A DNA stretch of 42,645 nt. Origin: Plantactinospora alkalitolerans (GTDB lineage: Bacteria; Actinomycetota; Actinomycetes; Mycobacteriales; Micromonosporaceae). Shown here one piece after another: positions 7,970 through 15,616 of this stretch. The stretch lies in assembly GCF_015690345.1 (NCBI RefSeq), contig NZ_JADPUN010000225.1:1-42645 (forward strand), read 5' to 3'. A program made the translations under genes and the position numbers. The notes beneath the pieces were generated by a model that did no database searches, had not been told where the DNA came from, and worked only from the letters and a program-made list of their open reading frames with translations. Each line of letters starts with the position of its first letter. Position 1 is the first letter of the stretch.

Positions 7970-10018
7970 GTGTCCGAAGCCCGTACCCCTGTCGTGGCCG
8001 ACCCCGTTGTCGTCGCGGCCGGGACGACGGCGGCCGAGGCGGTGGCCGCGGCGGGTCTGCCCGGCGCCGGCCCGGGGGCGATCGTGGTGGTCCGCGACCC
8101 GGACGGCCGGCTGCGCGACCTGGACTGGACGCCCGAGGCGGACACCCCGGTCGAGCCGGTCCGGCTCGACTCGCCGGACGGGCTGAACGTGCTGCGGCAC
8201 TCGACCGCGCACGTGCTGGCCCAGGCGGTCCAGGACACCTTCCCCGAGGCCAAGCTCGGGATCGGCCCGCCGATCGACAACGGTTTCTACTACGACTTCG
8301 ACGTCGACCGCCCGTTCCAGCCGGATGATCTCGCCCGGCTGGAGAAGCGGATGCAGGAGATCGTCAAGGCCGGGCAGCGGTTCCGGCGGCGGCGCTTCGA
8401 CAGCCTGGAGGCGGCCCGGGTCGAGCTGGCCGACGAGCCGTACAAGCTTGAGTTGATCGAGGTCAAGGGGGCCGGGACCGAGGGTGGCGGCGCGGGGTTC
8501 GACGCCGGTGAGGTGATGGAGGTCGGCGCGGGTGACCTCACCATCTACGACAACCTGGACGCCGACTCGGGCAAGGTCTGCTGGTCGGACCTGTGCCGGG
8601 GCCCGCACCTGCCCAGTACCCGGCTGATCGGCGCGTTCAAGCTGATGCGTTCGGCCGCCGCGTACTGGCGGGGCAACGAGCGCAACCCGCAACTGCAACG
8701 GGTGTACGGCACCGCGTGGCCGACCCGGGACGCGCTGAAGGCGTACCTGAGGTTGCTGGAGGAGGCCGCCCGGCGCGACCACCGCAAGCTCGGCGCGGAC
8801 CTCGACCTGTTCAGTTTCCCCGACGAGATCGGCTCGGGCCTGGCGGTCTTCCATCCGAAGGGTGGGATCATCCGCCGGGAGATGGAGGACTACTCGCGGC
8901 GCCGGCACGAGGCGGCGGGTTACCAGTTCGTCAACTCCCCGCACATCACCAAGGGTCAGCTCTTCGAGACCTCCGGCCACCTGCCGTACTACGCCGAGAC
9001 GATGTTCCCGCCGATGAAGTTGGAGGGCGCGGACTACTACCTCAAGGCGATGAACTGCCCGATGCACAACCTGATCTTCCGGGCGCGCGGGCGTTCCTAC
9101 CGGGAGCTGCCGCTGCGACTCTTCGAGTTCGGCACCGTCTACCGGTACGAGAAGTCCGGCGTGGTGCACGGCCTGACCCGGGTGCGCGGGCTGACCCAGG
9201 ACGACTCGCACATCTACTGCAGCCGGGAGCAGATGCCCGGGGAACTCACCACGCTGCTGACCTTCGTGCTCGACCTGCTCCGGGACTACGGCCTGGACAA
9301 CTTCCACCTGGAGTTGTCGACCCGGGACGACTCGCCGAAGTTCATCGGCTCCGACGCGGAGTGGCAGGAGGCCACCGACGCGCTCCGGGTCGCCGCCGAG
9401 GCGTCGGGGCTGGATCTGGTGCCGGACCCGGGCGGTGCGGCCTTCTACGGTCCGAAGATCTCGGTCCAGGTCAAGGACGCGATCGGCCGGAGCTGGCAGA
9501 TGTCCACCATCCAGGTCGACTTCAACCAGCCGGAGCGGTTCGGGCTGGAGTACCAGGCGTCCGACGGCACCCGGCAGCGGCCGGTGATGATCCACAGGGC
9601 GCTGTTCGGTTCCATCGAGCGGTTCTTCGGCGTGCTGACCGAGCACTACGCGGGGGCCTTCCCGGCCTGGCTGGCTCCGGTGCAGGTGGTCGGCATCCCG
9701 ATCCGGGACGAGCACGCCACCCATCTCGACCGGTTCGTGGCGGCACTGCGTGCCGAGGGGATCCGTGCCGAGGTGGACACCTCGGACGACCGGATGCAGA
9801 AGAAGATCCGTACCGCCCAGCAGCAGAAGATCCCGTTCATGGCCATCGCCGGGGATGCCGACGTGGAGGCGGAGGCGGTCTCCTTCCGGTACCGGGACGG
9901 TTCGCAGCGCAACGGCGTACCGCTGGCGGAGGCGGTGGCGCACGTGGTCGAGGTGGTCCGGTCGCGTACCAACTCCGGGCCGAGCGCGGAGCCCGGGCCC
10001 GAGGCGGTGTCGGAGTAG
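7970..10018 (+). CDS. thrS: Threonine--tRNA ligase
   Basis: Class II aminoacyl-tRNA synthetase that charges tRNA-Thr with threonine in the cytosol; 682 aa, the expected length for actinobacteria. Domains in order are: a short TGS-like N-terminus; the editing/SAD domain starting [12 protein letters not shown]; the catalytic core with motif 1, the zinc-site segment [10 protein letters not shown], motif 2 [19 protein letters not shown], and motif 3 near [12 protein letters not shown]; and a C-terminal anticodon-binding domain beginning about VQVVGIPI. The start is GTG 7970 with GAAGGAG upstream. No T-box leader was seen in the 118-bp upstream gap. A 36-bp palindrome starts 8 bp after the stop, ahead of the HIT gene. 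Confidence 0.98.
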   Translation: MSEARTPVVADPVVVAAGTTAAEAVAAAGLPGAGPGAIVVVRDPDGRLRDLDWTPEADTPVEPVRLDSPDGLNVLRHSTAHVLAQAVQDTFPEAKLGIGPPIDNGFYYDFDVDRPFQPDDLARLEKRMQEIVKAGQRFRRRRFDSLEAARVELADEPYKLELIEVKGAGTEGGGAGFDAGEVMEVGAGDLTIYDNLDADSGKVCWSDLCRGPHLPSTRLIGAFKLMRSAAAYWRGNERNPQLQRVYGTAWPTRDALKAYLRLLEEAARRDHRKLGADLDLFSFPDEIGSGLAVFHPKGGIIRREMEDYSRRRHEAAGYQFVNSPHITKGQLFETSGHLPYYAETMFPPMKLEGADYYLKAMNCPMHNLIFRARGRSYRELPLRLFEFGTVYRYEKSGVVHGLTRVRGLTQDDSHIYCSREQMPGELTTLLTFVLDLLRDYGLDNFHLELSTRDDSPKFIGSDAEWQEATDALRVAAEASGLDLVPDPGGAAFYGPKISVQVKDAIGRSWQMSTIQVDFNQPERFGLEYQASDGTRQRPVMIHRALFGSIERFFGVLTEHYAGAFPAWLAPVQVVGIPIRDEHATHLDRFVAALRAEGIRAEVDTSDDRMQKKIRTAQQQKIPFMAIAGDADVEAEAVSFRYRDGSQRNGVPLAEAVAHVVEVVRSRTNSGPSAEPGPEAVSE

Positions 10019-10026
10019 GCGCTGAC

Positions 10027-10062
10027 GTCCCAACCATCCGGACCGGTCCGGATGGTTGGGAC
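10027..10062. repeat. Perfect 36-bp palindrome between thrS and the HIT gene
   Basis: The left half (gtcccaaccatccggacc) and right half are exact reverse complements with no spacer. It starts 8 bp after the thrS stop and ends 28 bp before the HIT-gene start. It can fold as a terminator or attenuator for thrS, or be bound by a dimeric protein. Its right arm includes the -35 of the candidate HIT promoter. Confidence 0.9.
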
Positions 10063-10083
10063 CCGATGCGCTGGTCGTAGGAT
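10056..10083 (+). promoter_or_regulatory. Candidate promoter of the HIT gene
   Basis: TTGGGA (10056-10061) and TAGGAT (10078-10083) are separated by 16 bp. The expected transcription start falls at or next to GTG 10091, suggesting a leaderless mRNA. The -35 lies in the right arm of the 36-bp palindrome. Confidence 0.55.
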
Positions 10084-10090
10084 CATCGGC

Positions 10091-10642
10091 GTGACAGGCG
10101 CGGCGCCCCACGCGGAACCCGGCATGCCCGATGGGCTGGACCGGCTCTGGACACCACATCGGCTCACCTACATCTCCGGACCGGACCGGCCGGCCGACGG
10201 GCACGAGAAACCGGCCGGCTGTCCGTTCTGCCTCGCCCCGGAACGCGAGGGCGACGAGAACCTGGTGGTGCACCGGGGTGAGCGGGTCTTCGTGGTGCTC
10301 AACCTCTACCCGTACAACCCCGGACATCTGCTGGTCTGCCCGTACCGGCACCTGGCCGACTACACCGAACTGGACACCGAGGAGACGGCCGAGCTGGCCG
10401 ACTGCACCCAGACCGCGATGCGGGTGGTCCGGCAGGTCAGCAACGCGCACGGCTTCAACATCGGGATGAACCAGGGCGGGGTGGCCGGTGCCGGCATCGC
10501 GGCCCACCTGCACCAGCACGTCGTGCCGAGGTGGGGTGGGGACGCCAACTTCATGCCGGTGATCGGCCGGACCAAGGTGCTGCCGCAACTGCTGGCCGAC
10601 ACCCGTACGCTGCTGGCCCAGGCCTGGCCCGGGCCGGCCTGA
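10091..10642 (+). CDS. HIT domain nucleotide hydrolase/transferase (Rv2613c-like)
   Basis: A 183-aa histidine-triad protein. The triad H139-L-H141-Q-H143 in AAHLHQHVVPRW, the strand VVLNLYPYNPGHLLV and the closing NFMPVIGRTKVLPQL match the mycobacterial HIT protein encoded next to thrS, described as a diadenosine polyphosphate phosphorylase. An extra C44-P-F-C47 pair could bind zinc, as in some HIT proteins. GTG 10091 was chosen because a TAGGAT -10 box lies seven bases upstream. The in-frame ATG at 10052 is inside the palindrome and is unlikely; ATG 10124 is also possible. In M. tuberculosis pgsA follows directly; here a block of other genes intervenes. Confidence 0.92.
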   Translation: MTGAAPHAEPGMPDGLDRLWTPHRLTYISGPDRPADGHEKPAGCPFCLAPEREGDENLVVHRGERVFVVLNLYPYNPGHLLVCPYRHLADYTELDTEETAELADCTQTAMRVVRQVSNAHGFNIGMNQGGVAGAGIAAHLHQHVVPRWGGDANFMPVIGRTKVLPQLLADTRTLLAQAWPGPA

Positions 10643-10765
10643 CTCTGACCGTCCGGGCCGCGACCGCCGCACCACGACCGCGAAACGGCGGCGGCTGGCC
10701 GAACAGCGGCGGCCGCCGGAACCGAGCGGATCCGGCGGCCACCATCGGGCGGTACGGAGGCGACG

Positions 10766-13123
10766 TCAGCGCCCCTTGAAGACCCGCTTCTCGGAGCCGA
10801 GGCGCAGGAAGACCGTCTCACCGGTGGCGTCCTGTACGGCATCGTTGTCGGTGACGGCGTAGACCTGCCCGTCACCGGCGACCGTCAACCCCTCGAGCTT
10901 CTCCTGGGTCCAGCCGTGCGTCGCCCGCAGGTCGGGCAGCACGTCGTACGCCAGGGTCTTGGGCAGCACCCGCAGCGGTCCCGGGGCGGCGGCCGGGGGC
11001 AGCTCCACGGTGTAGATCCGCTTGAGCGTGGCGGCCGGACCGTTCAGCTTGTCCCGCTCGATCACCGCGAGCCGGTTCCCGACCACGGTCACCTCGGACA
11101 GCCCGATCCAGTCGCCCGGGGTGCTCGTGCTGCCCAGCCGGTAGCCGAACCAGCTCCAGGTGCCCGCCGTGACGTCGTACCGGCCCAGCCGGACGACGCC
11201 GGCCGGGTCGCCGGCCACCTCACGCTGCAACGCCGCCCAGACGACCTCGCGCCCGCGCGGGTCGGTGGTCGCGGTGACGCCCTCGAAGCCCTGCTTGGCC
11301 AGGCCCGCCGCGACGTCCGCCGGCATCGGTACGACCTCTCGGGTCACCCCGGCCTGGTCGAGCCGGACCAACTGGTTGCCGGCACCGGACGCACCCTCGA
11401 CGGCGAGCCAGAACCCGCCCTGCGGACGGGCGAAGATTCCCTCGGCGTCGTAGCCCACCGGGGTCCCGTCGGCGGCCCGGACGGTCAACGCGTGGTCGAT
11501 CACGGCCGGCGTCGAGGTCGGGTCGACGGTGAGGATCCGGCTCGGCTGGTACGCCGCGTCGGTCACGCTGTAGAGCAGGTGCGACTTGCCGGGTACGGCG
11601 GAGAGGGCGCCGAGCGCACCCCAGCCGATCGACGCCGCACCGTCCTGCTGCGGTCCGCCGTGCTGCGGTCCGCCGTGTTCCGAGGCGGAGACGATGCTCG
11701 GGAACGCCGGAGTGCCCCGACCGAGCCGGTAGAGGGTCACCGAGGCGCGTACCCCGACGGAGGCGTCGTCCTCTTCACTCGAGACCGCGAGCAGGTCGCG
11801 GGACGGGATCGGCAACAGTCCCTCCGGACCGTTGGTGGCCGGCAGAACCTGCCGGAAGACCGGAGCGGTCGGCCGGCTCAGGTCGTAGACGGCGACGAAG
11901 TTGCTCCGCTCGGAGCCGACGAAGGCGTACCGCACTCCGTCGAACTCGGCGACCGCCACGCCCTCCGGCTCGGTGCCCTTGTTGTCCGCCCGGTCGTCGT
12001 TGGCGAAGCCGTACCGGACGGCGAGCTGTTCGAAGCTGTTGCCGGCGTCCCAGGCCACCAGGCCGGTCCGGCTGTCAAAGACCGACCAGCCCCGGGTGCC
12101 GCCCCGCCAGTCGCCCTCGTTCGCGGTCGCCAGGTATCGGTCGTCGACCCAGGCGACGGCGTCGGGCTCGCGCGGGGTGTCGGTGATCGCACCGGCCGGG
12201 TCGATGGTGCCGTCGTTCTCGGTGTCGATGCCCCGCACCGTGGCGGTGCCGGTACTGAAGACCTTGTCGATCCGGCCGGTCGGCACGTCCACCAGGACGA
12301 TGCCGTTGTTCTCCTGCAGGGTCACCGCGAGCTGGTTGCGGCTGTTGATCGAGACGTACTCCGGCTCCGGGTCGGTCGGTGCGGCGATGCCGGCGGCGGC
12401 CAGGGCGGGCAGTGCCGTACCGTTCGGGCCGGTCAGCGGTACGGCCCGGGTACGCCAGCGGTCCGGTGAGTTCCCGTCCAGGTCGACGAGCTGGACGAAG
12501 CCCGCGGGTGCCTGCGGCAGGTCGCCGTCCTCGCCACCGGACGGGGCGGCGTCCTCGTCGCGCTCGTTCTCGATCGCGATCGCGGCGTACCGGCGGTCGT
12601 GGCTGATGGTGATCGAGTCGGGCTGTCCGCCGAGGTCGAAACTGGTCACCCGGCGACGGTTCGCCAGGCTGATCACGTCCAGCCGGCCGGACGGGTCGGT
12701 GTGGCTGGCGCTGGTGTTCACCACGACCAGGACGTACTGGCCGACCACCGCGACCGAGGTCGGCTCGTCCTCGGCGTCGCCGAGTTCGGTGAGCGCGAGG
12801 GTGCCGAGTCCACGTGGCCGGTCGGCGTCGCTGATGTCCAGGAAGCCGATCCGGCGGGCCAGTGCGTCGGTGTAGATCAGGGTCCGGCCGTCGGAGCTGA
12901 CCGTGGAGATCTCCGCCACCGTCGGGGTCGCCGGGTCCTCACCCGCCGGACGGTTGGAGAACACGGGATAGGTGGCGGTACGGTCGAACGCCAACTGCCG
13001 GTCCGGCCGTGGCTTGCCGTGTGTCGCCGTACCCGCGCCGGCCACCCCGGAGGTGGCGACGGCGATGGTGCCGGCGGCGAGCGCGACGGCGGCGAGCGTG
13101 GCGTAGGTCTTTCTCGAGGGCAT
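10766..13123 (-). CDS. Secreted esterase-like-activity-of-phytase / beta-propeller protein
   Basis: A 785-aa exported protein. The signal peptide at residues 1 to about 30 has basic SRKTY, then the hydrophobic core AAVALAAGTIAVATSG and an Ala-x-Ala-like site. The N-terminal two thirds form propeller-like repeats with segments such as YPVFSNRP, PDSITISHDRRYAAIA, EPDAVAWVDDRYLATANEGD and GTEPEGVAVAEF. The C-terminal region (YDAEGIFARPQGGFWLAVEG, KLEGLTVAGDGQVYAVTDND) matches the phytase-esterase-like domain. Substrate is unknown; related proteins are predicted phosphoesterases. A duplicated 15-bp unit near 11650 encodes HGGPQ twice. It is preceded at 157 bp by the primase-like gene on the same strand. 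Confidence 0.8.
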   Translation of the reverse strand: MPSRKTYATLAAVALAAGTIAVATSGVAGAGTATHGKPRPDRQLAFDRTATYPVFSNRPAGEDPATPTVAEISTVSSDGRTLIYTDALARRIGFLDISDADRPRGLGTLALTELGDAEDEPTSVAVVGQYVLVVVNTSASHTDPSGRLDVISLANRRRVTSFDLGGQPDSITISHDRRYAAIAIENERDEDAAPSGGEDGDLPQAPAGFVQLVDLDGNSPDRWRTRAVPLTGPNGTALPALAAAGIAAPTDPEPEYVSINSRNQLAVTLQENNGIVLVDVPTGRIDKVFSTGTATVRGIDTENDGTIDPAGAITDTPREPDAVAWVDDRYLATANEGDWRGGTRGWSVFDSRTGLVAWDAGNSFEQLAVRYGFANDDRADNKGTEPEGVAVAEFDGVRYAFVGSERSNFVAVYDLSRPTAPVFRQVLPATNGPEGLLPIPSRDLLAVSSEEDDASVGVRASVTLYRLGRGTPAFPSIVSASEHGGPQHGGPQQDGAASIGWGALGALSAVPGKSHLLYSVTDAAYQPSRILTVDPTSTPAVIDHALTVRAADGTPVGYDAEGIFARPQGGFWLAVEGASGAGNQLVRLDQAGVTREVVPMPADVAAGLAKQGFEGVTATTDPRGREVVWAALQREVAGDPAGVVRLGRYDVTAGTWSWFGYRLGSTSTPGDWIGLSEVTVVGNRLAVIERDKLNGPAATLKRIYTVELPPAAAPGPLRVLPKTLAYDVLPDLRATHGWTQEKLEGLTVAGDGQVYAVTDNDAVQDATGETVFLRLGSEKRVFKGR

Positions 13124-13280
13124 CGTCTCTCCGTTGCTTTTCCGACTTCCGGTTCGGAAGGTCCCACGGATGGACGAGCGGCAGCCGGCGCTCAGATGAA
13201 CGCCGGACGAAGATCAAGTAATCGCCCTGGCGTCTCTTCCCCTGGGCTGACCTGCGGCTTTCGGGACTGGTGCGGCTCCG

Positions 13281-14249
13281 CTATGCGGCGAGACCGGGCC
13301 GGGGGCGGCGGTGGCCGGTACGGAGTCCGGAGCGGATCGTCCGGTCGATCTCCTGTCGACCCAGCCCCGCCTGCCGCGCCGCGTCACCGAGCACCGCCGT
13401 GATGTCGTGGTCGTCGAGCAGACGGACGGCGGCGAGCTGCCCGAGGTGGTACGCGGCCAGGTAGAGCGTGGTGTTGCGGGTGCCGGTGACCGCGCTGGCG
13501 ACCGTGCTGGCCTCGGCGGCCAGGGCGGCGCTGGCGTAGCGCTCGGGATGCCGTACCCGCTCGCCGCTGCCGTCGCTGCCCGGGGCGCTGATACCCGGAC
13601 GGTTGCCGTCCGGGCCCCGGCTGCCCGGAAGGTCGCCGGCCGGGACGGGCGGGAAGAGCAGGGCGGCCAGCTCCGCCGGACAGTCGCCGAGCGGGACGTC
13701 CGGTGGGCGGATCCAGCGGTAGCGTCGGCCGCTGGCGTGCCGCGACGGCGGCGCGACGACGTACCCGTCGACACCGCGCCAGTCGACGCCGGGCAGCAGC
13801 GCCGTCCGGTTACCCGTGCCGGTGGGCCGCAGGTAGATGTGCCAGCCGCCGGAGCCGGTCCGGACCACCGGGCCGGGGATCGTGTGGTCGGACACGAGTT
13901 CACGCAGTGCGGACACCCCGTCGGGTACGTCGACGTCGCAGACGTCGAAGCGCACGCCGGTCCGGGCCGCGACGTTCGCCTCCGGCCAGCGGGTCCACCA
14001 CCGCCGGATCAGCTCGGGGCGGGTGCTGGCGTCGTGCAGGCCGTGCCGGAGCAGGCTGCGGTGCCAGCGCGGATGTTTGCCGGGGCGGTCGCAGTCGGTG
14101 CCGCCGCAACTGCATCCGGCCTCGGTCGGGGTGTGCAGTGGCAGTACGGGGACGCCGGCAGCGGCGTACTTCAGGGCGGCGCGCAGCAGCGGTGACATCT
14201 GCCCGACCTCCTCGCCAGTCGGATACCCGCTACCAGGATATTCGAACAT
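13281..14249 (-). CDS. Bifunctional DNA primase/polymerase (prim-pol) domain protein, orphan
   Basis: A 322-aa protein with an N-terminal prim-pol fold like those of plasmid and phage replication proteins. Visible are LKYAAAGVPVLPLH, the Cys-rich CSCGGTDCDRPGKHP, the catalytic acidic segment RFDVCDVDVPDG, TGSGGWHIYLRPTG, and GYVVAPPSRHASGRRYRW. The last 100 residues are helical and Ala-rich, with no helicase domain. No plasmid, phage or integrase genes lie nearby, so it may be a domesticated or decayed mobile-element gene; a repair or regulatory role cannot be excluded. It starts at ATG 14249; ATG 14198 is an alternative. It is divergent from the PadR operon with a shared 101-bp upstream region. 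Confidence 0.8.
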   Translation of the reverse strand: MFEYPGSGYPTGEEVGQMSPLLRAALKYAAAGVPVLPLHTPTEAGCSCGGTDCDRPGKHPRWHRSLLRHGLHDASTRPELIRRWWTRWPEANVAARTGVRFDVCDVDVPDGVSALRELVSDHTIPGPVVRTGSGGWHIYLRPTGTGNRTALLPGVDWRGVDGYVVAPPSRHASGRRYRWIRPPDVPLGDCPAELAALLFPPVPAGDLPGSRGPDGNRPGISAPGSDGSGERVRHPERYASAALAAEASTVASAVTGTRNTTLYLAAYHLGQLAAVRLLDDHDITAVLGDAARQAGLGRQEIDRTIRSGLRTGHRRPRPGLAA

Positions 14250-14293
14250 GTGTGCTATCTGTCGATCGGATGTGGGCGATACCGCCGCCGGAT

Positions 14294-14322
14294 TTGACAG
14301 CCCTATGGCTAGCGGCTATCTA
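14294..14322 (+). promoter_or_regulatory. Promoter of the PadR-ABC operon
   Basis: A perfect -35 TTGACA (14294-14299), a 17-bp spacer and -10 TATCTA (14317-14322) sit just upstream of the padR-type gene. The spacer and flank contain gctagc and ctat-cta-atag dyads, which could be a PadR operator. This is one of the few near-consensus sigma-70-type promoters in the window. Confidence 0.65.
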
Positions 14323-14350
14323 ATAGTGATCTCTACGAAGGGTGTGTCTG

Positions 14351-14890
14351 GTGCAGGACGTGGTGCTGGCCATGCTGGCGAAGGAGCCGGCGCACGGGTA
14401 CGAGCTGCGCAGCCGGATGCGTGACGCGCTCGGTCCTCTGGGGGAGGCGATGAACGCCGGGCAGATCTACGTGACGCTGACCCGGCTGGCCAAGGCCGGA
14501 CTGGTGACCTCGGAGCGGGCCGACGGCCTGCCGGACCGGCCCGACCGTCGGGTCTACACACTGACCCCCGCCGGACAGCAGCGGGTCGCCGCCTGGCTGA
14601 CCGAAGTGACCTGGCCGAAGCCGGACCTGGCCGAGTTCCATCTCAAACTGGTGGCCGCCGCGTCCGCCCGGTTGGCCGATCCGGTGGCGCTGGTCGACGC
14701 GCAGCGACGTGAGGTGCTGCGCCGGCTGCGCGACGCCCAGCGGGCCGCACTGGGTCAGGCGGTGGACCCGGTCGCCGGCTTGCTGTTGGAGGGTGTCGTG
14801 CTGCGGTTGCGGGCCGACATGGAATGGCTGGAGGCGTGCGAGCGCATGTGGACCAAGGGTGATCGGACTGGGCGGAAGGCGAGGGCGTGA
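14351..14890 (+). CDS. PadR family transcriptional regulator
   Basis: A 179-aa repressor-type regulator with an N-terminal winged helix (VLAMLAKEPAHGYELRSRM, then GQIYVTLTRLAKAGLVTSE and the wing DRRVYTLTPAGQQRV) and a C-terminal helical dimerisation region. The start is placed at GTG 14351 because GAAGG lies 8 bp upstream; GTG 14342 overlaps that ribosome site. Its stop overlaps the ABC ATPase start (GTGA). PadR proteins of this arrangement usually repress the adjoining ABC exporter and respond to small lipophilic ligands. Here it probably also regulates itself through the promoter directly upstream. Confidence 0.9.
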   Translation: MQDVVLAMLAKEPAHGYELRSRMRDALGPLGEAMNAGQIYVTLTRLAKAGLVTSERADGLPDRPDRRVYTLTPAGQQRVAAWLTEVTWPKPDLAEFHLKLVAAASARLADPVALVDAQRREVLRRLRDAQRAALGQAVDPVAGLLLEGVVLRLRADMEWLEACERMWTKGDRTGRKARA

Positions 14891-15615
14891 GCGGATCGGT
14901 GGTACTGCGGGCGCGTGGGCTGACCAGGCGCTACGGCCGGGACAGCGGGCTGGTGCGCGCGGTGGACGAGGTCGACCTGGACGTACCCGCCGGACAGGCC
15001 CTGGCCATCATGGGGCCCAGCGGCTGCGGCAAGTCCACCCTGCTGCACCTGCTCGGCGGGCTGCAACGCCCCACCGGCGGGCAGGTGTGGCTGGCAGACC
15101 GTCGGATCGACACGATGAGCGAGTGGGCCTCGGCCCGGCTGCGGCGCGACAGCCTCGGGTTCGTCTTCCAGTCGTTCCACCTCATGGACGAACTCACCGC
15201 GATGGAGAATGTCGAGTTGGCCGCGTTGCTGGCCGGGCAGCCGCCCCGCCGGGCCCGGCAACGCGCCCTGCACCTGCTGGAGCGGGTCGGGCTCGCCGAC
15301 CGCGCCGCGCACCTGCCGTCGGCGCTCTCCGGCGGCCAGCGCCAACGGGTCGCCATCGCCCGCGCGTTGTGCAACGAGCCGCTGGTCGTGCTGGCTGACG
15401 AACCCACCGGCAACCTGGACAGCGCCGCCACCCTGGACGTGCTGCGGCTCTTCGAGGAGCTGCACACCGCAGGACAGACCCTCGTGGTGGTCACCCACGA
15501 TCCCCGCATCGCCGCGGTCGCCGACCGGGTGATCTCCATGCGCGACGGGGCGTTCGCCGACGACAGACAGGTCGTCGGCGCCGCCACCGGCACCGTCTAC
15601 GGACGGCGGCGCTGA
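14887..15615 (+). CDS. ABC transporter ATP-binding protein (MacB/LolD type)
   Basis: A 242-aa ATPase with Walker A GPSGCGKST, the Q-loop FVFQSFHLMDELTAMEN, signature LSGGQRQRVAIARAL, Walker B VVLADEPTGNLDS and switch histidine VVVTHD. The sequence is of the MacB/FtsE/LolD class that drives FtsX-type permeases. It is coupled by a 4-bp overlap to the PadR gene and is followed one base later by the permease, so the three form one operon. The transported substrate is unknown; drugs, peptides or lipoproteins are known in the class. Confidence 0.93.
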   Translation: MSGSVVLRARGLTRRYGRDSGLVRAVDEVDLDVPAGQALAIMGPSGCGKSTLLHLLGGLQRPTGGQVWLADRRIDTMSEWASARLRRDSLGFVFQSFHLMDELTAMENVELAALLAGQPPRRARQRALHLLERVGLADRAAHLPSALSGGQRQRVAIARALCNEPLVVLADEPTGNLDSAATLDVLRLFEELHTAGQTLVVVTHDPRIAAVADRVISMRDGAFADDRQVVGAATGTVYGRRR

Positions 15616-15616
15616 G

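Noticed and set aside
7856-10675. 939-codon open frame on the minus strand across thrS and the HIT gene
   Set aside because: It is antisense to two highly conserved genes, and its product is rich in Arg, Val, Gln and His with no family resemblance. GC bias at third positions creates such frames.
10916-12469. 517-codon plus-strand frame opposite the secreted propeller protein
   Set aside because: Antisense product is Arg/Gly/Val-rich with no domain, whereas the minus strand has a signal peptide and propeller repeats.
13281-14249. Prim-pol gene as sign of an integrated plasmid or phage
   Set aside because: No integrase, attachment repeats, helicase or partition genes were found in the window, so an intact element is not supported.
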